In this document: positions 1-9,286 of the stretch, one piece after another | Layout of the letters: each line of letters begins with the position of its first letter | Numbering within the stretch: the stretch's first letter is position 1 | Origin: Candidatus Promineofilum glycogenicum | GTDB lineage: Bacteria > Chloroflexota > Anaerolineae > Promineifilales > Promineifilaceae | Length of the DNA stretch: 64,000 bases | Reading direction: 5' to 3' | Assembly (NCBI GenBank): GCA_016707605.1 | Contig: JADJHJ010000010.1 | Location: 186,001 to 250,000 of the forward strand | Translations under genes and position numbers: made by a program | Notes under the pieces: model-generated | What the model saw: the letters and a program-made list of their open reading frames with translations, nothing else | The model's database searches: none | What the model was told of the DNA's origin: nothing

Positions 1-380
1 ACGACGTGCCGGAGACGTGGTTCGACATGGAGTTGCGCGCCCTCTATGGCGTGGACGTCTATGCCCAGCCGTTCGACCCGCGGCGCGGCTATGCCGTCTA
101 CCACAGCGACACGGCCGACGTGCTGCTGCTGAAGCTGGAGACACTCAACCAGGTTGGGGCGGCGGCCGTGCGCGACTTTCTGGGCCTCGCGGCGTTCGAG
201 TTGGTGCCCAGCAACACGGCCGAGGATAAGTCCTACGCCGACCTCTATAAAGCCTTCCGCCGCCAGGTGCATTTGCCCGCGGCCTATCTCGACCGCGTCT
301 ACGGCTCGCGCATGGCGCGTCACTTCTACGCGCCCGAGGAACTGGCCGCCTTCCGCGGCAAGTGGTCGGCTGCCCAATAA
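1..380 (+). CDS. Capsular polysaccharide synthesis / sulfotransferase-like protein, 5' truncated by window edge
   Basis: The frame is already open at the window start and closes with TAA at 378-380, so only about the last 125 residues are visible and the catalytic N-terminus is missing. The visible part carries WFDxEL, FGIDVY-like (LYGVDVYAQPFD) and VLLLKLE segments. These are characteristic of the putative capsular polysaccharide synthesis family, a sulfotransferase-like group acting on surface glycans. A GTG at position 6 could start an ORF, but the homology-like pattern begins before any plausible N-terminus, so I treat the gene as partial. The family assignment is from motif memory and is moderate. 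Confidence 0.6.
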   Translation, partial: DVPETWFDMELRALYGVDVYAQPFDPRRGYAVYHSDTADVLLLKLETLNQVGAAAVRDFLGLAAFELVPSNTAEDKSYADLYKAFRRQVHLPAAYLDRVYGSRMARHFYAPEELAAFRGKWSAAQ

Positions 381-433
381 GGCCAGGCCCGCCCCCGCGC
401 GACGCCCTGGGCCGACTTCTTCACCGAGTCGAA

Positions 434-509
434 CCACGCAAGGCGCAGACGCCAGCCAAGCGGCGTTCTTTGCGTCTTTGCGTGAGATATTCTTTAGCTT
501 TGCGTGAAA
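434..509. repeat. Palindromic repeat, family C (CGCAAAG words)
   Basis: The left arm (434-460, words like CGCAAGGCGCAGACGCC) pairs imperfectly with the right arm (461-488, GGCGTTCTTTGCGTCTTTGCG). A further right-arm fragment follows at 495-509. It lies in the gap between convergent genes and could act as a transcription barrier. The same family recurs at about ten other places in the window. Confidence 0.75.
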
Positions 510-517
510 CTGAGCCT

Positions 518-3500
518 CTACGGTGCGCAGGTCACGTTCTCATAGAGGTGAACGCGGCCGTGGTGCCACCCCTTGGACAGAATGTCCACATCGCCGTCGC
601 CATCGATGTCATAAGCCTGGCTGGATTGATAGTGGGAGTCGCCGTCGTAGACCAGGTGCTGTGCCCAACTGTCGCCCTGCCCCAAATTCTCGAAGATCCA
701 CAGCGACGCCGGCCGCTCCTGGGCCGACACCATGTTGTACTCGCCGATGATGACGTCCGGGTCGCCGTCGCCGTCCAGATCGCCCGCGTCCAGGCTCTCG
801 GCGTGGCCGCGCGTCAGATTGGTGATGAGATGGTGCGGCCACGTCGCTTGCGGCGAATTGCCCTGCTCGTGCCAGGCGACCTTGCGCCCCTCGGGGTCGT
901 GGGAGTAGCCGATGAAGGCGTCGAGGTCGGCGTCGCCGTCGATGTCCACCAGCTCGTGACGGCTGGCCTGGGTGTCGCCAACCTCGAAGATAGTGATCGG
1001 CGTCCAGGTGGCGGCGGGGTGGTTGTTGCGCAGCCAGATGTGGCCCATGAACACGTCCAGGTCGGCGTCGTCATCGAGATCGACGGCCGTCAACTGTTCG
1101 CCGGTAGACACGTCGGAGATCTTCTGCCGCGGCCAAGTCTGCGTTGCCGGGTTGGCGGGCACGGTGAACATCTGCACGCCGTGGGGATTGCGGTTGGGCT
1201 TCTCGGTGTCGTCCCAGGTAACGACGATTTGCAGCGGCCCACCGGGCGTCATCCGGGCGATGGCCACACCCTGAATCGGGTCGTTGGGCGGCATGGTGAT
1301 GCCGGCCACGTCAAGCTTGTCGAACACGGTGAAGACGCCACCGCCCTCATTCCTGGCCCAGACGAACGGCCACCAGGCGCTCTCGTCCATCGGTTCGGTT
1401 GCGCCGGTGGAGGCCAGCAGGTCGCGGTCGCCGTCGCCGTCGAAGTCGTGGGCGGCGATGACGTCCTCGATCGGCGCGGGCAGTTGCGTGCGCGGCCAGA
1501 CGCCGCCGGGCGCGCCGGGATTGGCGTACCAGAACTTGCCGGTCAGCACGTCGTCGCGGCCGTCGCCGTTGACGTCGAAGGTGAACAGGAAGGTCGCCCG
1601 GCCGGGCCGGGCGGCGTCGATGACGTGGCGCTGCCACTGCCACTGGCCGATGGCGCTCGTTCCGGCGCAGGCCGGTGGGGTGGCGCTGGGCGTGGCCGTC
1701 GGGCCGGGCGTGGCCGTGGCGGTGGGCGTGGCGGTTGAGGTCGGCTGTGGCGCGCCGTCGCCGGCCAACGCCAGGGCATCGATGGCCTCGTTGCCGTAGC
1801 TATACTGTGCCCCGCGCCAGACGAAACTGGGCGCGGGCTGGCAGGCCGTCGCCGCGCCCGTGCCGGCCAGCGCGCAGGAGAAGATGTCGGCCGTCCCCGC
1901 CACCAGATCGCCGATTTGGGTCCGCGCGCTGCCGACGAGATAGAGCGGCCCGCCTGGCCCGGCGGACGCGGCGGCGACGTGCTCGCCGCTCTGGCCCAGC
2001 CCCATGAGCGAACCGTCGAAGTAGAGCGACCAGGTTCCGGCCGTCGTCTCGCCCAGGCTGGCCGGCGCGAACAGCAGCAAATCTTCGTCGCGCCCGCTGG
2101 CCCCGGACACGGTGGCATTGCCGTTGGTGCTCAACAGCAGGCCCGCCGCCGTCATCGACAGGCCGTCAACATCTTCCACGTTCGTCGTCAGACCGACATC
2201 GGAACCGTCGAAGTAGAGGCTAAAGCTCCCGGCCGTATTGGCCCCCAGCGAGGTGGGGACGAAGCGCACGACGTCCGAGTCATCCACGGCCAGACCCGAC
2301 AGGGTGATCGCCGTGTCCACACTCAATAGAAGCGTGCCGTCATTCAATCCATGCAGCGCGTCGATATCGCTTCCAACCAGGCCGACGTCGGAGCCGTCCA
2401 GATAGAGCGACCACTGACCGCTGTTGATGTCGAAACGCAGAATGTCCTCGTCGGCGAAGGCAATGCCGCTAACGTTGCCGCCGGAGGAAGAGCTGAGCAG
2501 GTAGGCGTGGCCCGGTGGCGCGGTGGTCGCTGTGGCGGTCGCTGTGGCGGTTGGTGTGGCCGTTGCCGCGGCGGTTGGGGTGGGCGTGGCATCGGGCTGG
2601 CCGGCACAGGCGCGGCGCTCATAGAGCAGGACGTTGCCGTGCGACCAGCCGATGGAGACGATGTCGTCGTCGCCGTCGCCGTCGATGTCCACCAGTTGTG
2701 TGCCGTCGTGGTGTTCGTGCCCCGTGGCAACGAGGTGTTCGCGCCAGCCGCCGTTGCGGTTCTCGAAGACGAGGACGCGCCCGGCGGCCGGTTGGGCCAG
2801 GTTGTGCTCGCCGATGACCACATCCACGTCGCCGTCGCCATCGAGATCGCCCACGTCGAGGCTCTGCGGCCCGACGACCGTGCCGATAGCGTGTTCGACC
2901 CACAGCGCAGTGGGGTCGGCCGGTTGTTCATACCAGGCCACCGGCCGGATGACGCTGATGCCCTCGAAGCCGATGACCGCGTCCAGATCGCCGTCGCCAT
3001 CCATATCGACCAGCCGGTTGCGGTCGGCCTCGTGGGCGGCGTCGAAGAGGGTGTGGGCCGTCCAGTCGGGCGCGTTGTTTTCCAGCCATTGCGCGCCCAG
3101 CAGCAAGTCGAGGTCGCCGTCGCGGTCGATGTCGCCGGCGCTGATCTCTTCGCCCGCCGCTGTCGCCGCGAGGGACGCCAGCGGCCAGGGCGCGCCGGTC
3201 GGGTTAGCGGGCACGCTCAGCGCCTCGGTGCCTCCGGCCATGTTGTGCCATGACAAAGCCACTTGTGGCCCCGCGCCGCTGAACGAGCCAACCACCGCCC
3301 CTTGCAGAAAGTTGCCGCTGCCGGCCGGCACATTGGTGTGAATCGTGAAGCCGCCCGCGCCGTTGTTCCTGGCCCAGACGAAGTCGTTGCCGAGGTGGTC
3401 TTGCGCCCCCTCCAACTCCGTGCCCAAAATGTCAGCGTCACCATCGCCGTCCAGGTCGGCCACAACGGCCATCTGGTTGAGCGGCGCGCCGATTGCCTGC

Positions 3501-4711
3501 CGCGTCCACGCCCCGCCGGGCGCGCCGGGGTTGCGGTACCACCACGCCCCGGCGATCACGTCCGGCCGGTTGTCGCCGTCCAGATCGGCCGTGTCGACGA
3601 AAACGGCCCGCCGCGGGCGAGCGTCGTCGATGAGATGGGTCGTCCATTGCGCCAGCGGCTCGCAAGCCGGCGGGTCGCCGGCCGGGCCGTTGAGCCAGAT
3701 GTCCAGCCGCGGCGTGTCCCACAGAAAGGGCTTACCCAGAATGTCCAGGTCGCCGTCGTTGTCCAAATCGGCCAGGCGCGACTCATGGTTGCCGTAGCCC
3801 GTGGCCACCTGCTGCGCGACAAAGTTGCCCTGGCTGTCGCCGTACAGCGCCAGCAGGCGGGCGTCGGCGTTTTCGGGTACGTCACTGCTAATGGTGCGCT
3901 GTTCGGCGATCAGCAGGTCGAGGTGGGCGTCGCCGTTGATGTCGCCGACGTCGAGCGAATGGCCATGCAGAACCGGGCCGATGTCCAGCGTGTGCCCCAC
4001 CCAGGCTGCTCCGTCCCACTGGAACCAGCGCGCCGGACCGTCGCCGTCGCCGGGAACCTGCACGATCTCCGGCCGGCCGCCGGGAACAAGCTGGGCCGCG
4101 GCCACACGAGCGAAGGGAACCGCCTCGATGAGGTGGGCAGTGAAGCCGTTGCCTTCGCGCTTGAACCAGCGCCCGCCGCCGATGATGTCGCTGCCGCCGT
4201 CGCCGTCCACGTCGGCCTGGGTCAGCCCTTCGTACTGGTTCGAGGGTGCTGTCCAGACGGTGGTCACGCCTGGCCAGGGCTGCGTGCCGCGCGGGTCGGC
4301 CGGTACGTTGACCAGCGATAGTTGCGCCGCGCCCTGATTCCAGAACACCAACTCTGCCCCCGGATCGTCGTCGAAGTTGCCGAACATCATATCGTGGTGC
4401 TTATTGGCCCCGCTGTCCTTGATGACCCGGCGCGTCCAGTCGCCGCTATAGGTCGGATAGGGGTTCTCCCACCACCAGATGTCGTTGTTCTGGTTGTTGG
4501 TTCCGGCGGCCACGTCCAGGTCGCCGTCGCCGTCGATGTCGTGGAACGCGCCGCCGGCCTCCAGTTGCAGGGCGTCGGTCTCGATCACCTGACGCGTCCA
4601 GCCCGTGGCGTCGCGACGATACCAGACCAGGGCCGGGCCGGGGTTGCGCCGCGCGCCGATGATGAAGTCGTTGTCGCCGTCCTCGTCCACGTCGAAGACG
4701 AACGTCAGCAC
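518..4711 (-). CDS. FG-GAP/VCBS repeat secreted protein (main reading frame)
   Basis: This 1397-residue frame is built of three parts. Residues 1 to about 700 hold many FG-GAP/VCBS units with Ca-binding-like DxDGDGDxD loops. Residues about 735-970 form a different module with three repeats carrying DGSDVGL. Residues about 1020-1397 are a second FG-GAP block. The blocks are joined by Pro/Thr/Ala linkers near 705-735 and 990-1010. FG-GAP repeats fold as beta-propellers in extracellular adhesins. The frame has no signal peptide of its own: its GTG start at 4711 lies inside the first repeat block, and the frame is open upstream to a stop at 4796-4798. A signal-anchor in another frame lies just upstream (4734-4961), so this is the body of a frameshifted gene. 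Exact function is unknown. Confidence 0.85.
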   Translation of the reverse strand: MLTFVFDVDEDGDNDFIIGARRNPGPALVWYRRDATGWTRQVIETDALQLEAGGAFHDIDGDGDLDVAAGTNNQNNDIWWWENPYPTYSGDWTRRVIKDSGANKHHDMMFGNFDDDPGAELVFWNQGAAQLSLVNVPADPRGTQPWPGVTTVWTAPSNQYEGLTQADVDGDGGSDIIGGGRWFKREGNGFTAHLIEAVPFARVAAAQLVPGGRPEIVQVPGDGDGPARWFQWDGAAWVGHTLDIGPVLHGHSLDVGDINGDAHLDLLIAEQRTISSDVPENADARLLALYGDSQGNFVAQQVATGYGNHESRLADLDNDGDLDILGKPFLWDTPRLDIWLNGPAGDPPACEPLAQWTTHLIDDARPRRAVFVDTADLDGDNRPDVIAGAWWYRNPGAPGGAWTRQAIGAPLNQMAVVADLDGDGDADILGTELEGAQDHLGNDFVWARNNGAGGFTIHTNVPAGSGNFLQGAVVGSFSGAGPQVALSWHNMAGGTEALSVPANPTGAPWPLASLAATAAGEEISAGDIDRDGDLDLLLGAQWLENNAPDWTAHTLFDAAHEADRNRLVDMDGDGDLDAVIGFEGISVIRPVAWYEQPADPTALWVEHAIGTVVGPQSLDVGDLDGDGDVDVVIGEHNLAQPAAGRVLVFENRNGGWREHLVATGHEHHDGTQLVDIDGDGDDDIVSIGWSHGNVLLYERRACAGQPDATPTPTAAATATPTATATATATTAPPGHAYLLSSSSGGNVSGIAFADEDILRFDINSGQWSLYLDGSDVGLVGSDIDALHGLNDGTLLLSVDTAITLSGLAVDDSDVVRFVPTSLGANTAGSFSLYFDGSDVGLTTNVEDVDGLSMTAAGLLLSTNGNATVSGASGRDEDLLLFAPASLGETTAGTWSLYFDGSLMGLGQSGEHVAAASAGPGGPLYLVGSARTQIGDLVAGTADIFSCALAGTGAATACQPAPSFVWRGAQYSYGNEAIDALALAGDGAPQPTSTATPTATATPGPTATPSATPPACAGTSAIGQWQWQRHVIDAARPGRATFLFTFDVNGDGRDDVLTGKFWYANPGAPGGVWPRTQLPAPIEDVIAAHDFDGDGDRDLLASTGATEPMDESAWWPFVWARNEGGGVFTVFDKLDVAGITMPPNDPIQGVAIARMTPGGPLQIVVTWDDTEKPNRNPHGVQMFTVPANPATQTWPRQKISDVSTGEQLTAVDLDDDADLDVFMGHIWLRNNHPAATWTPITIFEVGDTQASRHELVDIDGDADLDAFIGYSHDPEGRKVAWHEQGNSPQATWPHHLITNLTRGHAESLDAGDLDGDGDPDVIIGEYNMVSAQERPASLWIFENLGQGDSWAQHLVYDGDSHYQSSQAYDIDGDGDVDILSKGWHHGRVHLYENVTCAP

Positions 4712-4733
4712 TTGCTGGGTGCTGTTGGAGGGA

Positions 4734-4961
4734 GGGGGGTAAGTCGCCCGTGGCTGTTGACAGGTGTTGCCAGGGCAGGTTCGTGGAAGCGTTGCTCAGC
4801 AGCGCGGGGGCCAGGGCTATGAACTGCTGGTCAGAGCTGAGGCGTGTCGCCACTTCGGGCGCCTCTTGTACGGTGGCGTGCGCGTCCAGCCAAACCCAGC
4901 CAAACAGGATGCCCAGCGGGCCAAGTAGCCACCAGATGGCCAAAGCGAATCCCTCTCTCAC
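4734..4961 (-). CDS. Out-of-frame N-terminus (signal anchor) of the FG-GAP protein
   Basis: A GTG at 4961 is preceded on the minus strand by AAAGGAGAG at good spacing. It begins a peptide with a strong hydrophobic segment (FALAIWWLLGPLGILFGWVW) followed by a low-complexity Ser/Thr/Leu region. The frame runs on to 4446 but becomes Arg-rich shadow sequence once it passes the G6 run at 4734-4739. There the neighbouring frame takes over with the FG-GAP body. One extra base, or two missing, in that run would join the two into a gene of 518-4961. I infer this is the true export signal of the downstream ORF. Confidence 0.65.
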
Positions 4962-5425
4962 GCGTATCTCTCCTTTGGCAGCCGGCGCTCCTGCGCCAAC
5001 CGCGTCTATCGCACCCCGCAGGGCAGGCAGCACAACATACGAGGCGAGCTTGCGCCTTGCAGCAACTGGCGGTTCTCTTGTCCGCGACGGTTCCCTTGGG
5101 AGGTGGCGATAGTATCACACGACCGCGATACGACAACCCCGCGTTCAGTAGAGAGGGGCGGCATTATGACCTAATTCACAGACGTGTGTTCTGGTACTTG
5201 CCCAATACAAAATACCAGCCAACAAATGAGTAGATACTCCATTAAGAAAGACTGTAAGCCATGCCTCCTATGCTACAGGTGACACCAGTGGCCGCGAGCG
5301 CGCGGCCCTGCCTCATAGCAAGGAGTAATCGAACCGGCTGGCTATCGGGCGGCCGAGCACCGCCCTCTTAAGGAGACTCGTTCGCCGCGCGACGATCTCG
5401 ACACGTCTTGGGGTAAAGTAAATAC
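4962..5425. other. Divergent intergenic region with hairpins
   Basis: This 464-base gap separates the two divergent surface-protein genes and has no convincing gene. It is less GC-rich around 5160-5280. Two hairpins precede the plus-strand gene: 5290-5307 (GGCCGCG, AGCG loop, CGCGGCC) and 5347-5365 (GGGCGG, loop, CCGCCC). A TAAAGT hexamer lies 6 nt before the ATG at 5426. The hairpins suggest a structured leader, but I cannot match them to a known riboswitch. Confidence 0.45.
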
Positions 5426-8400
5426 ATGAGCAGAAAAGTACAGTTACGCTTTCTCTTGACCATCTGCCTGCTGGCCTGCGGCGCGGCGCTGCTACCGGCG
5501 GCCCGTCCGTTGGGCGCCGCGCCCGACGCCTTTGGCCTGACGGTCAACGTCAACCCGGCCGGCAAAGGCTCGGTCAGCGTCAACCCGCCGCCGCCCTATA
5601 ACAACGGCCAGGTCGTGACCCTGACGGCCACGCCCATCGCCGGCTGGACGTTCGACAAGTGGGCCTTGGCCAGTGATCTCGTCTGGTGGGACGCCGACTG
5701 GGACTACCGCGTCGAGGTGACGGCCGCCGCCGCCGGCCACGCGCGCAAGAACAAGCCGGCCGAGTTCGCCCTCAACTTCACCCAAATCTGGAGCACGCTG
5801 GGCAAGACGGGCACGCTCGACCCCAACTCCATCCGCGTCGTCGAAGTGGACGCCAACGACGCCGTCATCGACGCCGACGTGCCCTTCCAGTTTGACAAGG
5901 CCGGCGACTACCACGCCGCCAACAAGGCCGCCGGCACGCTGGTGCTCATCATGCAGGGCAACACCCCCGCCGGGGCCAGCCGCCGCTACCACGTCTACTT
6001 CGACGTGACCGGCAAGGGCTTTGCCCCGCCCGCCGTCGCCCCACAAGTTGTCCTGACCGACGGCGTTGTTGACGAGAATAACGCCGCCTACAAGATCGAG
6101 ACGCCCAATGGCGTCTACTACTATCATCTGCTCGGCGCCGGCTTCTCCAGCCTCGATGACGCCGACGGCAACGACTGGATCGGTTTCCATTACAACGTCG
6201 CCGGCAGCGGCGGCAAGTTCCGCGGCATCCCCAATGCCGTTTCGCCCAACAACGGCGGCCACTTCCACCCCGGTTCCAAAACGATGATCAGCACCCTGGT
6301 CAGCCAGGGGCCGCTGAAGGTCACGATCCACGCCCAGGAGAAGAAACCGACCGCCGGCCGCCCCAAGTGGCAAGGTCAATTCGAGATCTACCCCGACTAC
6401 GTTGTCTTCACCATGCTGGTCGCGCCCTATGAGTATTGGGTGCTCTATGAGGGCGCGCCGGGCGGGACGCTGAATATCAGCAGCGACTTTGTCATGCGCA
6501 GCAATGGCACGCAAACCCTGGCCTCGGTGGCCTGGGAAGGGGATTTGGAGCCGGAGGAGTGGGCCTACGTGGGCGACCCGACCCTCGGCCGCTCCCTCTT
6601 CCTCACCAACAACATCGAAGACACCAAAATCGACTCCTACCACCAGGATGACGGGGATATGACCGTGCTGGGCCTGGGCCGCAAGAGCGCCGACTACCAG
6701 CTTGACCCCCTGCTTGTGCCGCGCGAATTCACCTTCGGCCTGATGGAAGAAACGGTCTACGCCGACGCCAAGCCGGTCATCTACAACGCCTACAAGCCCC
6801 TGACGGCCACCGTCGGCGCGGCCGAGGCGCGGGCCGGGGCCAACCTGGGCAGCACCAACCCGGTCAACTTCACCATCACCGGCCAGCACACCATCACCGC
6901 CCACTTCAAGCCGGTGCAGTACACCCTGAACGTGGTCGCCAGCCCGGCCGACAAGGGTTCGGTCACTAAGTCGCCCAACAAGACCAGCTACGACTTCAAC
7001 GAGCCGGTCACGCTGACGGCCACGCCCATCGCCGGCTGGGCCTTCGCCGGCTGGAGCGGCGACGTGACGGGCACGACCAACCCGGTCACGGTCAACGTGA
7101 CCAAGAATATGAACGTCACGGCCACGTTCGCCCAATCCTTCACCATCACCACCAGCGTTAGCCCGACCGGTGGCGGCACGGTGACGCTGAACCCCAACAA
7201 GGCCACCTATGCGCCGGGCGAACAGGTGCAGGTGACGGCCACGGCCAACAGCGGCTACTCCTTCACCAACTGGAGCGGCGACCTGAGCGGCACGAACCCG
7301 AGCCAGACGGTGACGGTCAACGGCAACCTCAACATCGTCGCCAACTTCAGCGCCGCGCAATACACCTTCACCGCCACCTCGTCCGGCAACGGCGGCGTGA
7401 GTTGGACGCCACAGAAGGCGCTCTACGGCGCGGGCGAGGTTGTGACGGCCACGGCCACGCCCAACTCCGGCTACTACTTCGTCGGCTGGACGGGGACAGG
7501 CAGCTTCACGTCGACGGCCAACCCGGTCGAAGTGACCATCGCCGGCAACACCACCATCACCGCCCACTTCGCGCCCATCGTCTACTATACACTGACGGTC
7601 AACGCCGTCGGCGGCGGCACGGTGTCGCGCGATCCTGACCTGACCCAATACCCGACGGGCACGGTCGTCACCCTGGAAGCCACGCCCAACGCCCAAAAGC
7701 GCTTCGCCAACTGGAGCGGCAGCGTCACCGGCACGGTCAACCCCATCCAGGTGACGATCACCAGCAACATGGCCGTCACGGCCAACTTCGTGGACGACGT
7801 CTACCCGCTGACCACCAGCGTCACCGGCCAGGGAACTATATCGGCCCAACCCGACCAGCCGGCCGGCTACTTCATCGGCCAGCAGGTGACGCTGACGGCC
7901 ACGCCGGCCGTGGGCTGGCAGTTCGTCGAGTGGTCGGGCGACGCCAGCGGAACCTCGCCGACGACGACAATCACCATCGCCGGGGCGACCAACGTCACCG
8001 CCGCCTTCACCCAACTGCCTCCGGTCACGCTGACCACCAGCACGGCCGGCAACGGCACGGGCACGATCCAGATCAACCCCGACAAGGACGAGTACGCCGT
8101 GGGTGAACAGGTGACACTGACGGCCGTGCCCGGCGCTAACTCCGTCTTCGCCGGCTGGTCGGGCGACGCCAGCGGCAGCAATAATCCGCTGCAACTGACG
8201 ATGAACGGCAACAAGAACGTCGTGGCCCGCTTCATCGTGCCCAGCGGCCCGTTCAGCGACAACTTCAACACGTGCAGCCTGGGCGCGGTGTGGGGCACGC
8301 CTATCGACGAGAACGGCGACACTACCTTCACCTACACCGGCAAGACCCTGCGCATCGCCGTGCCCGAAGGCGACGATCACGTCATCAACAAATCCCTCAA

Positions 8401-8710
8401 CAACGCCCCGCGCATCATGCAGGCCGCCGACGACACCGACCTAGACTACGTCGTCAAGTTCAACTCCGACGTCACCCAGAGCGTGCAGACGCAAGGCCTG
8501 GTCATCGAAGAGAGCGACGAGAAGCTGATGCGGGTGGACTTTTACTATAACCCCAACCAGGAGCCGGGCGTGCCCAACGACGAGGTCGTCGTCTACGCCG
8601 GCGTCTGGACGCCAGGGGTACTGCAAGAAGAAGCTCCTGCCCATCGCCGCCGCCGACGCCAACTACCTGCGCGTCACCCGCGTCGGCGTCAAGTGGACCG
8701 TCTTCTATAG
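5426..8710 (+). CDS. Secreted InlB B-repeat protein, N-terminal part before frameshift
   Basis: The protein opens with a signal peptide (about residues 1-33, LLTICLLACGAALLPAARPLGAA). A divergent InlB-type B-repeat begins but is interrupted at about residue 85 by a DUF2341-like beta-sandwich (WWDADWDYRVEV onward, to about 465). The repeat then resumes, and six further repeats with GWSGD and VTATF-type signatures follow to about residue 940. A lectin/glucanase-like jelly-roll starts near 945. The frame is lost at the GGGG run at 8615-8618, after which the last residues are Arg-rich nonsense ending at 8710. The fold continues in another frame to 9143. It is probably a cell-surface adhesin or carbohydrate-binding protein. 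Confidence 0.85.
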   Translation: MSRKVQLRFLLTICLLACGAALLPAARPLGAAPDAFGLTVNVNPAGKGSVSVNPPPPYNNGQVVTLTATPIAGWTFDKWALASDLVWWDADWDYRVEVTAAAAGHARKNKPAEFALNFTQIWSTLGKTGTLDPNSIRVVEVDANDAVIDADVPFQFDKAGDYHAANKAAGTLVLIMQGNTPAGASRRYHVYFDVTGKGFAPPAVAPQVVLTDGVVDENNAAYKIETPNGVYYYHLLGAGFSSLDDADGNDWIGFHYNVAGSGGKFRGIPNAVSPNNGGHFHPGSKTMISTLVSQGPLKVTIHAQEKKPTAGRPKWQGQFEIYPDYVVFTMLVAPYEYWVLYEGAPGGTLNISSDFVMRSNGTQTLASVAWEGDLEPEEWAYVGDPTLGRSLFLTNNIEDTKIDSYHQDDGDMTVLGLGRKSADYQLDPLLVPREFTFGLMEETVYADAKPVIYNAYKPLTATVGAAEARAGANLGSTNPVNFTITGQHTITAHFKPVQYTLNVVASPADKGSVTKSPNKTSYDFNEPVTLTATPIAGWAFAGWSGDVTGTTNPVTVNVTKNMNVTATFAQSFTITTSVSPTGGGTVTLNPNKATYAPGEQVQVTATANSGYSFTNWSGDLSGTNPSQTVTVNGNLNIVANFSAAQYTFTATSSGNGGVSWTPQKALYGAGEVVTATATPNSGYYFVGWTGTGSFTSTANPVEVTIAGNTTITAHFAPIVYYTLTVNAVGGGTVSRDPDLTQYPTGTVVTLEATPNAQKRFANWSGSVTGTVNPIQVTITSNMAVTANFVDDVYPLTTSVTGQGTISAQPDQPAGYFIGQQVTLTATPAVGWQFVEWSGDASGTSPTTTITIAGATNVTAAFTQLPPVTLTTSTAGNGTGTIQINPDKDEYAVGEQVTLTAVPGANSVFAGWSGDASGSNNPLQLTMNGNKNVVARFIVPSGPFSDNFNTCSLGAVWGTPIDENGDTTFTYTGKTLRIAVPEGDDHVINKSLNNAPRIMQAADDTDLDYVVKFNSDVTQSVQTQGLVIEESDEKLMRVDFYYNPNQEPGVPNDEVVVYAGVWTPGVLQEEAPAHRRRRRQLPARHPRRRQVDRLL

Positions 8711-9143
8711 CGCCACCGGCCAGGAAGACGACTGGCAGAAGGCCGATGACTTCAACTACGCCATGAGTGTGAACCGCGCCGGCGTCTATGCCAGCAACCT
8801 GCGGCCCACCGGCGCGACCGTGGCCCCGGCCTTCACGGCCGAGATCGACTTCTTCCACAACGCCACCGGCGCGCCGCTGCCGGCCGACGCCCCGCTGCTG
8901 ACGGTCAACGTCGTCGGCAACGGCGCGGTCAGCGCCACGCCGCCGGCGGCGCAACTGGCCTGCGGCCAGACGGTCACGCTGCGGGCCACGCCCGGCCTGG
9001 GCATGGAGTTCAGCGGCTGGAGCGGCGACGCCATCGGCGCGCAGAACCCGCTGTCGATGGTCATCAACCGCCCGCGCACGGTAACGGCTACGTTTACCGG
9101 GGCGGCTATGCAGTACATTGCCTTGCCGATGATCATTCGATAG
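8619..9143 (+). CDS. C-terminal continuation of the InlB-repeat protein (shifted frame)
   Basis: From about 8619 this frame continues the jelly-roll (LRVTRVGVKWTVFYSATG). It adds one final InlB-type repeat (LLTVNVVGNGAVSATPP to FSGWSGDAIG) and ends with the short hydrophobic tail YIALPMIIR. A start codon exists only at 8763 (ATG), inside the jelly-roll, so independent translation is unlikely. I read 5426-9143 as one gene with a single indel in the G4 run at 8615-8618. The tail resembles the end of the amidase at 51733. Confidence 0.75.
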   Translation, partial: YCKKKLLPIAAADANYLRVTRVGVKWTVFYSATGQEDDWQKADDFNYAMSVNRAGVYASNLRPTGATVAPAFTAEIDFFHNATGAPLPADAPLLTVNVVGNGAVSATPPAAQLACGQTVTLRATPGLGMEFSGWSGDAIGAQNPLSMVINRPRTVTATFTGAAMQYIALPMIIR

Positions 9144-9268
9144 GGGCCAGGGGCCAGGTTCCAGGGGCCAGGGAAGAGGTCCGGCCCGGCCTTCTTTGCG
9201 CTTTTGCCCATTAGCGCCTTGGGCGAGCTCTCTTCCCTGGAACCTGGCCCCTGGAACCTGGAACCTTT
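9144..9268. repeat. Palindromic repeat, family A with a family-C fragment in its centre
   Basis: The arms are GGGGCCAGG/GGTTCCAGG words at 9144-9176 and the complementary CCTGGAACC/CCTGGCCCC words at 9232-9268. The centre (about 9190-9229) carries CTTTGCGCTTTTG and TTAGCGCC, typical of family C. It follows directly on the stop codon of the preceding gene. Confidence 0.8.
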
Positions 9269-9286
9269 CTTCCTGGCTCCTACAAT

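Noticed and set aside
5281..5370. Hairpins upstream of the InlB gene as a known riboswitch
   Set aside because: I could not match conserved riboswitch core sequences, so only the hairpins are reported.
5492..8380. A 962-residue open frame antisense to the InlB-repeat gene
   Set aside because: It is rich in Gly, Arg, His and Val-Asp words as expected for the complement of GC-rich repeat-coding DNA. The sense frame has a signal peptide and recognisable domains.
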